Below, in pieces: positions 1 through 6,020 of a stretch of 6,090 nt of DNA (the stretch's first letter is position 1; every line of letters starts with the position of its first letter). The notes under the pieces are model-generated. The model was not told the origin of the DNA and did no database searches. It was given only the letters and a program-made list of their open reading frames with translations. This DNA is from Candidatus Peregrinibacteria bacterium (lineage in GTDB: Bacteria > Patescibacteriota > Gracilibacteria > UM-FILTER-43-11): positions 1 to 6,090 of the forward strand of contig JAUXDO010000071.1 of assembly GCA_030618315.1 (NCBI GenBank), written 5' to 3'. Both the position numbers and the translations under genes were made by a program.

Positions 1-2188
1 GTTGAGCTTCAAGTTCTTTGATGATTTTTTTACCGATTGCACGACGTAATAAGTCAGCTTCACCTAATGAAAATCCTGCAAAAACCTGAGCAATTTGTAA
101 TATTTGCTCCTGATAAATGGCTATTCCATAGGTTCTTTTTAAAATTGGCTCGAGACTTTCATGAGCGTATGTTGCACTTTTTCTGCCATGTTTACCAGCT
201 ATGTAGTCAGGAATCCATTCCATTGGACCAGGACGATATAAAGATACCATAGCGATTATATCTTCAAATTCTGATGGGCGGAGTTCTTTTAGGTAACGTT
301 TCATTCCGGCGGATTCTAATTGAAAGACGCCAGTTGTTTCACCTCTTGCCATAAGGGCATATGCCTTTTTGTCATCCATTGGGATTTTGCGCAAATTTAT
401 TTTTGTTTCCTTGGTTCTTTCTATAATTTTAAGTGCTGTCTGGAGGATTGTCAGGTTTTTTAGGCCAAGAAAATCCATTTTTAAAAGACCTAATGCTTCG
501 AGTGGCTTGGCGGAATATTGGGTTATTATTCCCTGATCATCTTTGGGCGGATGCTGGAGTGCGGTATATTTAACTAGCGGTTCATCGGCTATAACTACAG
601 CACAAGCATGGACGGAAACATGGCGAACGGCACCCTCTAATTTGAGCGCATTTTCCATTACTTGTTTGTAAATGTCCTCTTTTTCGATTGCTGCGCGAAG
701 TTCAGGTGCTTGTTCCAATGCCTCTTTCAATTTAGTACCAGGTTTTTCGGGAATAAGTTTTGCAAATTCGTTCATTTGTACGAATGGCACACCAAGAGTT
801 CGACCTACATCTTTTACTGCAGCACGGGCGGCCAATGTTCCAAATGTACAGATTTGTGCAACGCGATCACGACCATATTTTTCCGCAACATATTCGATTA
901 CTTCATCACGACGATTATCAGCAAAATCCATATCTATATCGGGCATGGATATACGGGCGGGATTTAAGAATCTTTCAAAAAGGAGGTTATATTCAAGAGG
1001 GTCAATTTCCGTAATATCAAGTGTATAAGCAACAATAGCTCCCGCAGCAGACCCGCGACCGGGACCCACTATAATCCCATTATCCTTAGCCCATTTTACA
1101 AAATCCCAGACGATAAGAAAGTAGCCGACAAACCCCATATCTTCAATAATTTTCAGTTCAAAATCCAGACGCTCGACAAGTTTTTGAATTTCCTCATCTT
1201 TCGATTCCATTTTCCCTTTTTTGATTTTAAATTTTGATTCATCCAATTTATATTTTTCAATCAACCCCTTGTAACATAATTCCCGGAGATATTCTGCTGG
1301 ATCTTCGCCATCTTCCAAAGGAAAAGAGGGTATACGATTTGTTTCAAAATCAAACTCAACATTGCATCTTTCAGCGATTTTAACTGTGTTTTCAATGGCT
1401 TCTGGTACATCTTTAAATGCTTCAGCAATTTCATCCGGATCTTTCATAGAATAATCTGCATCCATCATACTCATTCGATTTGTGTCTTCAACATTTTTAC
1501 CACTTTGAATACAAATCATAATATCCTGCGCCACATTATCTTCCGGATTTACGTAATGGGAATCTTCAGTGGCAACTAACGGAATATCAAGCTCTCTGCT
1601 CAAACTGATAAGTTTTGTATTAACTGTTTGCTGTTGAGGTATTTCGGGATGATATTGAATTTCCAGATAAAAATTTTCCTTCCCGAAAGTAGTTTGAAAT
1701 CTGTCGATTAACTCTTTTACGCGAGTGTTATCGCTGTTCAGGATTGCTTGTGGGATGTCACCAAGCAGACAACCGGATAAAGCGATTATTCCCTTGCCAT
1801 ATTTTTTCATTAAGTCCCAATCGACACGAGGTTTATAATAAAAACCTTCAAGATTGGCCGTTGTAGCGAGTTGTAAGAGGTTTTTGTAACCTTCCATATC
1901 CTTTGCCAAAAGAGTGGCATGTGTGCGCTTGTTATCGATTTGGTGACGTTTGTCTGAGAGCTTATTAAAAGCAATATAAACCTCCATTCCGATGATAGGT
2001 TTAACATCGTGTTTTTTGCATGCTTTATAAAACTCAATAGCCCCATGCATCACACCATGATCGGTTAACGCAATTGCTGGACACCCCTGTTCTTTGGCCT
2101 TTTTAACATAAGTTTCCGGCGAACTTAAGCCATCCAAAAGAGAGTAAAAACTATGGAGATGCAGATGTACGAATGGGGTTTTGGACAT
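1..2188 (-). CDS. dnaE: DNA polymerase III subunit alpha DnaE, C-terminus cut by window edge
   Basis: This is the catalytic subunit of the replicative polymerase, which extends DNA at the fork. The reading frame is open from ATG at 2188 to the window edge, giving 729 complete codons of a protein family usually about 1,050-1,200 residues long. An N-terminal PHP domain shows HLHLHS (8-13), YSLLDG with D19, LTDHG (D43, H44), GMEVY (E69), a His near 90, SGC with C140, and TEDSHY with D209 and H211. The polymerase domain has GPGRGSAAG, then MPDIDMDF starting at M415 with the catalytic aspartate cluster, RHVSVHACAVVI, and KMDFLGL with D572. Later come ETTGVFQLES, RPGPMEWIPDYIAGKHG and YGIAIYQEQ, ending at LLRRAIGKK. 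The helix-hairpin-helix, clamp-binding and OB regions lie outside the window. There is no inserted exonuclease domain in the PHP region, so this is DnaE and not PolC. I see no Shine-Dalgarno before the ATG. The sigma gene ends 92 bases upstream on the same strand. Confidence 0.97.
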   Translation of the reverse strand, partial: MSKTPFVHLHLHSFYSLLDGLSSPETYVKKAKEQGCPAIALTDHGVMHGAIEFYKACKKHDVKPIIGMEVYIAFNKLSDKRHQIDNKRTHATLLAKDMEGYKNLLQLATTANLEGFYYKPRVDWDLMKKYGKGIIALSGCLLGDIPQAILNSDNTRVKELIDRFQTTFGKENFYLEIQYHPEIPQQQTVNTKLISLSRELDIPLVATEDSHYVNPEDNVAQDIMICIQSGKNVEDTNRMSMMDADYSMKDPDEIAEAFKDVPEAIENTVKIAERCNVEFDFETNRIPSFPLEDGEDPAEYLRELCYKGLIEKYKLDESKFKIKKGKMESKDEEIQKLVERLDFELKIIEDMGFVGYFLIVWDFVKWAKDNGIIVGPGRGSAAGAIVAYTLDITEIDPLEYNLLFERFLNPARISMPDIDMDFADNRRDEVIEYVAEKYGRDRVAQICTFGTLAARAAVKDVGRTLGVPFVQMNEFAKLIPEKPGTKLKEALEQAPELRAAIEKEDIYKQVMENALKLEGAVRHVSVHACAVVIADEPLVKYTALQHPPKDDQGIITQYSAKPLEALGLLKMDFLGLKNLTILQTALKIIERTKETKINLRKIPMDDKKAYALMARGETTGVFQLESAGMKRYLKELRPSEFEDIIAMVSLYRPGPMEWIPDYIAGKHGRKSATYAHESLEPILKRTYGIAIYQEQILQIAQVFAGFSLGEADLLRRAIGKKIIKELEAQ

Positions 2189-2230
2189 AAAGAAAGAAGA
2201 TTTCTAGGGATTTTAGAATAACATAAATTA

Positions 2231-2247
2231 CAATTGATAAACAATTG
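2231..2247. repeat. Pair of CAATTG hexamers 11 bp apart upstream of dnaE
   Basis: Two self-complementary CAATTG hexamers start at 2231 and 2242, exactly 11 bases apart, so one DNA turn separates their centres. They lie in the dnaE leader between a possible -10 box and the ATG. The arrangement could be an operator half-site pair, but the region is AT-rich and chance is a fair explanation. Confidence 0.3.
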
Positions 2248-2259
2248 GTATCTTGAAAA

Positions 2260-2265
2260 ATTATA
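2260..2265 (-). promoter_or_regulatory. Possible -10 box for dnaE
   Basis: A perfect TATAAT reads on the minus strand at 2265-2260, 72 bases before the dnaE ATG. The sequence 17 bases upstream (TAGCTT, inside the end of the sigma gene) is a poor -35 box, and there is no TG extension. A second weaker option is TGTTATTCT further downstream, with TTGTTT 18 bases before it. Because no terminator follows the sigma gene, dnaE may also be read from the sigma promoter. Confidence 0.3.
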
Positions 2266-2280
2266 GTGTGTAAACAAACT

Positions 2281-3189
2281 CTAAGCTACTATTTTGGTCT
2301 GAAAATCAATATCTAATTCTTCCTTCAACTTAGTAGATATCATTTTATATATTTGTTCAATTCTCTGCTTGGTTACACCATATTTTTTCCCAATTTCTTT
2401 ATATGTTATATTATCTTTACATTCTCCCTTTTCATTTAATCCGACTACTTTTAAAAATATATTCCAATATTTTTCTTTGGCCTTTGGAAAAGTGTCACAT
2501 ATCACCTTTTTACACGCAAAAAGCTGAGCTTTTATTGAACCTGTTTTTAAAATCTGTTTATCGGGCATATATGTTTCATCTTCATAATAATCATACAACG
2601 TTTTATCATTATCCTGTTCAAATGTTTCATCAAAAGATAGATATACATTTTTATGTTCATAGTCATTTACTATCCTCATCGCAGCCCTCTTTAATACACC
2701 AAATTCACTTTCTACTTCATTTATGGAAAGTGGCCTATTGTATTTCTTAAATAATTCATCCATTTTATACCTTTCTCCTCTTACATGAACAAATTCACGC
2801 ACTGTTGTAGAGTGATTATCAATATATCTTTTCATAGATGTTTTTATTGTCCTATAGGCATAATTTGAAAATTCAGAATTCATATTTTCATTAAATTTTT
2901 CATTAGCTATAATTAACGCTATAGCACCCTCCTGAATCAGCTCCTCTTTTATATGCTCATAGCACCAAAAAAAATTCCTATTTAATACTGAAAAAATTAT
3001 ATTTTTGCAGTTCTCGTACAACTCATTATTAACAGCTCTGGATGTTTTGTCCGATAGTGATTGGGAATGGCCATCGTCACTACCTATTGTTTTAATGCAT
3101 TTATTTCGTACATCAACTGCTTCAGCAGGCTCTTCGCCTATGGCAATGGCAGTAAAATTGCATGAATATTTCTGGCAACTCTCATTCAT
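2281..3189 (-). CDS. Sigma-70 family RNA polymerase sigma factor (regions 2, 3 and 4; not ECF)
   Basis: This 302-residue protein is a promoter-recognition subunit of RNA polymerase. Region 2 runs from about 78 to 138: KEELIQEGAIALIIANEKF matches the core-binding 2.1/2.2 helices, and FSNYAYRTIK to REFVHV matches the 2.3/2.4 DNA-melting and -10-recognition helix. Region 3 follows at about 145-210, including the sigma-finger-like stretch LSFDETFEQDNDKTLYDYYEDE (split here as 184-194 and 195-205). Region 4.2 is the helix-turn-helix at 261-289, with YKEIGKKYGVTKQRIEQIY. Having region 3 rules out an ECF sigma. Lacking region 1.1, and with NHSTT where housekeeping sigmas have a DQART-like motif, it looks like an alternative (group 2 or 3) factor, though a divergent primary sigma cannot be excluded. 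The first ~50 residues have no clear match, contain C5, C10 and C31, and are richer in G+C than the rest. A good promoter lies upstream, but no Shine-Dalgarno is seen. Confidence 0.92.
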   Translation of the reverse strand: MNESCQKYSCNFTAIAIGEEPAEAVDVRNKCIKTIGSDDGHSQSLSDKTSRAVNNELYENCKNIIFSVLNRNFFWCYEHIKEELIQEGAIALIIANEKFNENMNSEFSNYAYRTIKTSMKRYIDNHSTTVREFVHVRGERYKMDELFKKYNRPLSINEVESEFGVLKRAAMRIVNDYEHKNVYLSFDETFEQDNDKTLYDYYEDETYMPDKQILKTGSIKAQLFACKKVICDTFPKAKEKYWNIFLKVVGLNEKGECKDNITYKEIGKKYGVTKQRIEQIYKMISTKLKEELDIDFQTKIVA

Positions 3190-3222
3190 AAAAAAGTATT
3201 AAAAAAATATTTTTGGAGAGTA

Positions 3223-3251
3223 TTTATACACTATTTACGCAAACTAATCAA
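3223..3251 (-). promoter_or_regulatory. Promoter of the sigma factor gene
   Basis: On the minus strand, a -35 box TTGATT (3251-3246) and a -10 box TATAAA (3228-3223) are separated by exactly 17 bases. Transcription would start near 3216, leaving a leader of about 27 bases without a Shine-Dalgarno before the ATG at 3189. The -35 hexamer and spacer length are the same as in the divergent promoter at 3332-3360. Confidence 0.65.
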
Positions 3252-3255
3252 GGGT

Positions 3256-3285
3256 TTAATAAAAGTTATTAATATAATATTATAT
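3256..3285. repeat. AT-rich inverted repeats between the divergent promoters
   Basis: TTAATAA at 3256-3262 and its reverse complement TTATTAA at 3266-3272 flank a 3-base centre. It overlaps by one base a perfect 14-base palindrome, ATATAAT/ATTATAT, at 3272-3285. Both lie between the two -35 boxes, next to the sigma promoter, where an operator or an UP element could act on either gene. The extreme A+T content makes such symmetry easy to get by chance. Confidence 0.35.
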
Positions 3286-3331
3286 AATTATGACCAATCT
3301 ACTCCTTTTTATATCAATTCGGTCTTAAATA

Positions 3332-3360
3332 TTGATTCTTTTGCTAAAAAATGATATAAT
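3332..3360 (+). promoter_or_regulatory. Strong extended -10 promoter of the 208-residue protein gene
   Basis: TTGATT (3332-3337) is followed after 17 bases by a perfect TATAAT (3355-3360), preceded by TGA (3352-3354), which gives an extended -10. The expected start is near 3367, only about 17 bases before the ATG at 3384, and this very short leader has no Shine-Dalgarno. This is the best promoter match in the window. Confidence 0.8.
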
Positions 3361-3383
3361 AATCAGATAATTTAATATATTTT

Positions 3384-4010
3384 ATGAAAAAAATAATAAA
3401 AAATCTTGAGGCAGATGCACAACCTCAATCTACTGAAAACACAGAACAACAAGGTGCAATAATTTATGATTTTGAGGAAGAAAAAAGAAAACGAGAAGAA
3501 CAGCAGGCAGAAGAAAATGACATAGTGGGAAAAGAAAAAGGTGAGATAACTAGAATCCAGGAGGGCTTAAGTCCGCACAAGAAAACTAGGATAAGAAATG
3601 CTTTTTATTCGCGTGGTTTTCAAAATGCGATTGATGTTTTCCAATCAAGTGACGTAAAGGGGCGAAAGAAAGCTATTAAAAAATTCGAAAAAGTATTCGA
3701 TTATGCCATTATGGGCGGTGCATTAGATCAGGAAACTATAATGCTGTATTTAGTCCAGGCCGGTGCAAATAATATGATTCATGAAAGTAGTTTGTCTTTT
3801 TATAAAAAACTTGCGCAGTATTGGCCTGAGATTAATTTTGTATTAGATGCTAGCCAAGAGGAATTGCAGGAAATAAATAATAAATATGCGCTAAGTAAGG
3901 ATTTAAAAGGATTTTCCGAATATTATTGGACAAATATATATGATAAAAACAGTGAAATAGTCCCAATAAAAAGAAAAAGGAGCCTATTTAGCAAATTACT
4001 TGGGAGGTAG
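3384..4010 (+). CDS. Unrecognised 208-residue charged soluble protein, divergent from the sigma gene
   Basis: I do not recognise the family. There is no signal peptide or membrane segment, so it is likely cytoplasmic. Residues 1-60 are polar and low in complexity, rich in E, Q and K (for example EEEKRKREEQQAEEN at 31-45), and probably disordered or coiled coil. Residues 63-185 look like an all-helical folded part, with aromatic patches such as AFYSRGFQNAIDVFQ (73-87) and FEKVFDYAIMGGALDQETIMLYLVQ split over 101-125. The C-terminus is strongly basic and amphipathic (KRKRSLFSKLLGR, 196-208) and might bind a membrane, nucleic acid or a partner. The ATG follows a very good promoter with a ~17-base leader and no Shine-Dalgarno. 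Its divergence from a sigma factor gene invites the idea of a regulator or anti-sigma factor, but no anti-sigma motif is visible. The coding sequence itself looks real: an uninterrupted frame with a coherent helical composition. Confidence 0.8.
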   Translation: MKKIIKNLEADAQPQSTENTEQQGAIIYDFEEEKRKREEQQAEENDIVGKEKGEITRIQEGLSPHKKTRIRNAFYSRGFQNAIDVFQSSDVKGRKKAIKKFEKVFDYAIMGGALDQETIMLYLVQAGANNMIHESSLSFYKKLAQYWPEINFVLDASQEELQEINNKYALSKDLKGFSEYYWTNIYDKNSEIVPIKRKRSLFSKLLGR

Positions 4011-4037
4011 TTTCAACCTTTTACATTAAATATCTAA

Positions 4038-4068
4038 CACTTTTTATTTGTAATTAGTGGCTTTTTTT
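4038..4068 (+). terminator. Weak possible terminator after the 208-residue protein gene
   Basis: A short stem, CACT (4038-4041) with AGTG (4056-4059), closes a 14-base loop and is followed by GC and a run of seven T (4062-4068). The T-run fits an intrinsic terminator, but a four-pair stem is weak. If it fails, transcription from 3367 would continue into the leader and gene beyond. Confidence 0.25.
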
Positions 4069-4103
4069 GTAATACTTCCTCCTTGCTCTTTAAAAATAAG
4101 GTT

Positions 4104-4213
4104 TCATCGGGGTCAATGATGGCTTTCTGCTAATATCGGTAGAAAGTCTCATCCGCCTCGGCGAGGAGAAATAGGTAGCAAATCAGGGACATCCCTTGGT
4201 AAAACAATCAAAA
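4104..4213 (+). promoter_or_regulatory. Hairpin-rich leader before the 129-residue protein gene, possible cis-acting RNA
   Basis: The 215-base gap between the two plus-strand genes contains four successive hairpins. They are CATC/GATG (4105-4108 with 4118-4121), an 8-pair stem CTTTCTGC with GGTAGAAAG bases (4123-4130 with 4139-4146, one G-U), CCTC/GAGG (4156-4159 with 4163-4166), and AGGG/CCCT (4185-4188 with 4193-4196). A weak promoter TTGTAA (4067-4072), 18 bases, TAAAAA (4091-4096) would start transcription near 4103, just before the first hairpin. The leader matches no riboswitch or structured RNA I know. It could be a regulatory leader, or only untranslated sequence with chance pairing. 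Only the second hairpin is notable on its own. Confidence 0.35.
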
Positions 4214-4219
4214 AAGGAG
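4214..4219 (+). promoter_or_regulatory. Consensus Shine-Dalgarno fixing the start at 4226
   Basis: AAGGAG ends 6 bases before ATG at 4226, an ideal distance. An in-frame ATG lies 30 bases upstream at 4196, but it has no such site and sits inside the AGGG/CCCT hairpin, so 4226 is the better start. It is the only good Shine-Dalgarno among the five genes here. Confidence 0.85.
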
Positions 4220-4225
4220 AACATA

Positions 4226-4615
4226 ATGAAAATGGACCCCAAGAACACGCATCCTGTAATTTTTGAACTTTTGCTCAAAATTATGCAAGATTATCATTCT
4301 GATGACATGAATGTGATGCAGCTCAGTGAGGAAAAAGAAAGTCAAACATCTCCAACGGGAATGGACATCATTATACCTTTAACAGAGAGCTCCAAAACCT
4401 TGGTTGTAAAATCCAAAACCAGTGAATGCATAACACTCATACAGATCTGTGCGAATTGTGATTTTTCTGATATTGAAATATTACATTTTCCATCTACTGT
4501 AACCAATTTTCTTGGCGCCCTTAGCAAAAAAGGGGACGTTACTACTCTTGGAATACAATGGGTGAACAATAATCGTAGGCCAGAGCTCTGGGCCACAATT
4601 CAACATTCTGAATAG
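4226..4615 (+). CDS. Unrecognised 129-residue protein
   Basis: I do not recognise this protein. From the start set by the Shine-Dalgarno it has 129 residues and no signal peptide or clear membrane segment. Residues 9-24 form a probable helix (HPVIFELLLKIMQDYH), 25-45 are polar, and the rest alternates strand-like hydrophobic stretches with charged turns: MDIIIPL (46-52), KTLVVKS (58-64), CITLIQICANC (68-78), IEILHF (83-88), TTLGIQWV (106-113) and ELWATIQ (120-126). This pattern suggests a small alpha/beta or beta-rich cytoplasmic fold. C75 and C78 form a single CxxC-like pair (CANC), and there is no second pair for a zinc finger. The gene has its own structured leader, a consensus ribosome binding site and a strong terminator, so it is probably expressed as a single-gene unit. 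Some longer start at 4196 is possible but less likely. The antisense frame at 4342-4596 is a shadow. Confidence 0.72.
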   Translation: MKMDPKNTHPVIFELLLKIMQDYHSDDMNVMQLSEEKESQTSPTGMDIIIPLTESSKTLVVKSKTSECITLIQICANCDFSDIEILHFPSTVTNFLGALSKKGDVTTLGIQWVNNNRRPELWATIQHSE

Positions 4616-4640
4616 CACTTTTCCCCGCCAACGGCAAATC

Positions 4641-4681
4641 GAGCGAGTTGTACCGTCCTGGTCTTCTCGCTCTTTTGTTTT
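4641..4681 (+). terminator. Strong intrinsic terminator of the 129-residue protein gene
   Basis: GAGCGAG (4641-4647) pairs perfectly with CTCGCTC (4666-4672), with a further ACC/GGT pairing inside the 18-base loop. It is followed at once by TTTTGTTTT (4673-4681). The T-tract lies on the plus-strand side only, so it ends the plus transcript and not cca, whose stop codon it touches. The minus-strand side has no T-run. Confidence 0.85.
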
Positions 4682-6020
4682 ATTTAGATAAAAGTTTTTT
4701 CACCAGCTTTTTCTCATCAGCCTTTGTTTTTATTGTATTCTCGATTCTTTCTTCGCGGATAATGTTTAGGATTTTTTTAATTTTTGGACCTGGTTCAAGT
4801 TTAAATTCTTTTATAAGGTCGTCCCCTGTTAGCTTTGGTTTAAAATGGTCTTCAAGTAGTTTTTCGTCTTTAAATTCTGTATAGAGTTTCATTATATTTT
4901 CGTAAAGGGAGAGGTCAATTGGATGTGTCCCATGCTCATCGCAATAGTGAACTTTCATTAGGTCTTCAAAAAATGGATGTAGGAAAAGGCCTACTTGATG
5001 CGCACGACGCATTTCGGGGATGAAACCGACTGTCATGTGATGCTCTATAAGCCATGTGATTTTACCGATTTCTGCTCGTGAAAATTTAAAACGACGGAGG
5101 ATTTCTCCGGCCATTTTTGCGGAAAGTTCTGCATGACCGTCAAAGTGAATTCTGTCCTCGCGCTCTTCAAATGTTGCAGGTTTTCCGATGTCGTGGAGCA
5201 TTATTGCCCAGACAAGCTCTTTGCTTATCCACTCATTTGGCATGTCGTGTAATGACTTTAGGATGTGTGTAAGAACACCTCCTTCACGATGAAATTCTGT
5301 TGGCTGTTCTATACCCTTACAAGCCGATAGTTCTGGAAGAAGTATTTCCAGTGTTCCGAACTCATCAAGCTCCCGCATGCTGTGTGCTCGGTGTGGATGC
5401 AGGAGGATTTTTGTCAGCTCATCCTGTATTCTCTCTTTTGATATGTTATCGATTAGATGGTGAAGTTCTAAGAGTGCCTTTTTTGTACGCGTCCCATACT
5501 CGAAACCAAAATTATTTCTAAATCGAACTGCGCGGAGTATGCGGAGATGGTCTTCTTTTATTCTTTCATGTGCCTCGCCGATGAAACGGATTTTTTTGTT
5601 TTTAATATCGTCCTGCCCTTTTACATAATCGATGACTTCTTTTTTTACAGGGTCATAAAACATACCGTTCATCGTAAAATCACGACGATATGCATCCTCT
5701 TTTGCTGAGGTGAATATGACAGCATCAGGGCGACGGCCGTCGCTATATGAGCTGTCTGACCTGAATGTTGCTATTTCAAATGGATGTCCGTGAACGATAC
5801 CCAAAATAACTCCAAATTCTTTACCAATTGGAACTGTTTTTGACTCGATATGAATTTTATTAACAATTTTTTCAATCTCATCAGGCTTCGCAGAAGTTGC
5901 GATATCATAATCCTTCGGCTCATTTCCCATTAATAGATCACGGACAGAGCCACCGGCAAAATAAGCCTCGAATCCGGCTTTTTGGAATGCTTTGACGATT
6001 TTAATGGCGGTACGTTCCAT
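4680..6020 (-). CDS. cca: CCA tRNA nucleotidyltransferase with HD domain (class II)
   Basis: This enzyme adds or repairs the CCA end of tRNA from CTP and ATP in the cytoplasm. The 446-residue frame is complete. The nucleotidyltransferase head shows GGSVRDLL (23-30) and the metal-binding pair D37 and D39 in PKDYDIAT. The flexible-loop region FRSD to DGRRPD follows (87-99), then RRDFTMN (112-118). Motif D, EDHLRILRAVRF (156-167), has the EDxxR form that reads the incoming base and is typical of CCA-adding enzymes. Bacterial poly(A) polymerases usually have a DPxxR-like variant there. Motif E is seen as ERIQDE (196-201). An HD phosphohydrolase domain follows, with THILKSL (251-257), LHDIGKP (275-281), DGHAELS (294-300) and IEHHM (325-329). 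A helical tail ends in a lysine-rich stretch. A poly(A) polymerase remains a minor alternative. The gene faces the 129-residue gene tail to tail. It has an extended -10 promoter and no Shine-Dalgarno. Confidence 0.95.
   Translation of the reverse strand: MERTAIKIVKAFQKAGFEAYFAGGSVRDLLMGNEPKDYDIATSAKPDEIEKIVNKIHIESKTVPIGKEFGVILGIVHGHPFEIATFRSDSSYSDGRRPDAVIFTSAKEDAYRRDFTMNGMFYDPVKKEVIDYVKGQDDIKNKKIRFIGEAHERIKEDHLRILRAVRFRNNFGFEYGTRTKKALLELHHLIDNISKERIQDELTKILLHPHRAHSMRELDEFGTLEILLPELSACKGIEQPTEFHREGGVLTHILKSLHDMPNEWISKELVWAIMLHDIGKPATFEEREDRIHFDGHAELSAKMAGEILRRFKFSRAEIGKITWLIEHHMTVGFIPEMRRAHQVGLFLHPFFEDLMKVHYCDEHGTHPIDLSLYENIMKLYTEFKDEKLLEDHFKPKLTGDDLIKEFKLEPGPKIKKILNIIREERIENTIKTKADEKKLVKKLLSK

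Noticed and set aside
672..1028. Plus-strand frame of 118 codons across the dnaE catalytic region
   Set aside because: It is antisense to the conserved MPDIDMDF region of dnaE and has the serine- and arginine-rich make-up of a shadow frame. Overlapping frames at 662-967 and 760-1014 are shadows too.
1810..2046. Minus-strand 78-codon frame inside dnaE
   Set aside because: It runs in another frame through the PHP domain coding sequence, which is intact and well conserved in the dnaE frame.
1..2188. Frameshift or premature stop in dnaE
   Set aside because: Reading codon by codon from ATG 2188 keeps all conserved motifs in one frame to the window edge. It is only cut off by the window.
3005..3202. 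Plus-strand 65-codon frame opposite the sigma N-terminus
   Set aside because: It has no ribosome site and overlaps the sigma promoter-proximal coding sequence. The sigma N-terminus is odd, but this frame shows no recognisable family either.
4196..4225. Earlier ATG at 4196 for the 129-residue protein
   Set aside because: It lacks a ribosome site and lies in a hairpin, while ATG 4226 has AAGGAG six bases upstream.
4342..4596. Minus-strand 84-codon frame opposite the 129-residue gene
   Set aside because: No promoter or ribosome site fits it, while the plus-strand gene has an ideal Shine-Dalgarno and terminator.
4648..4884. Plus-strand frame over the cca 3' end
   Set aside because: It is a serine/phenylalanine-rich mirror of the lysine-rich cca tail and starts inside the terminator hairpin. 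The frame at 5300-5521 is likewise a shadow of cca.
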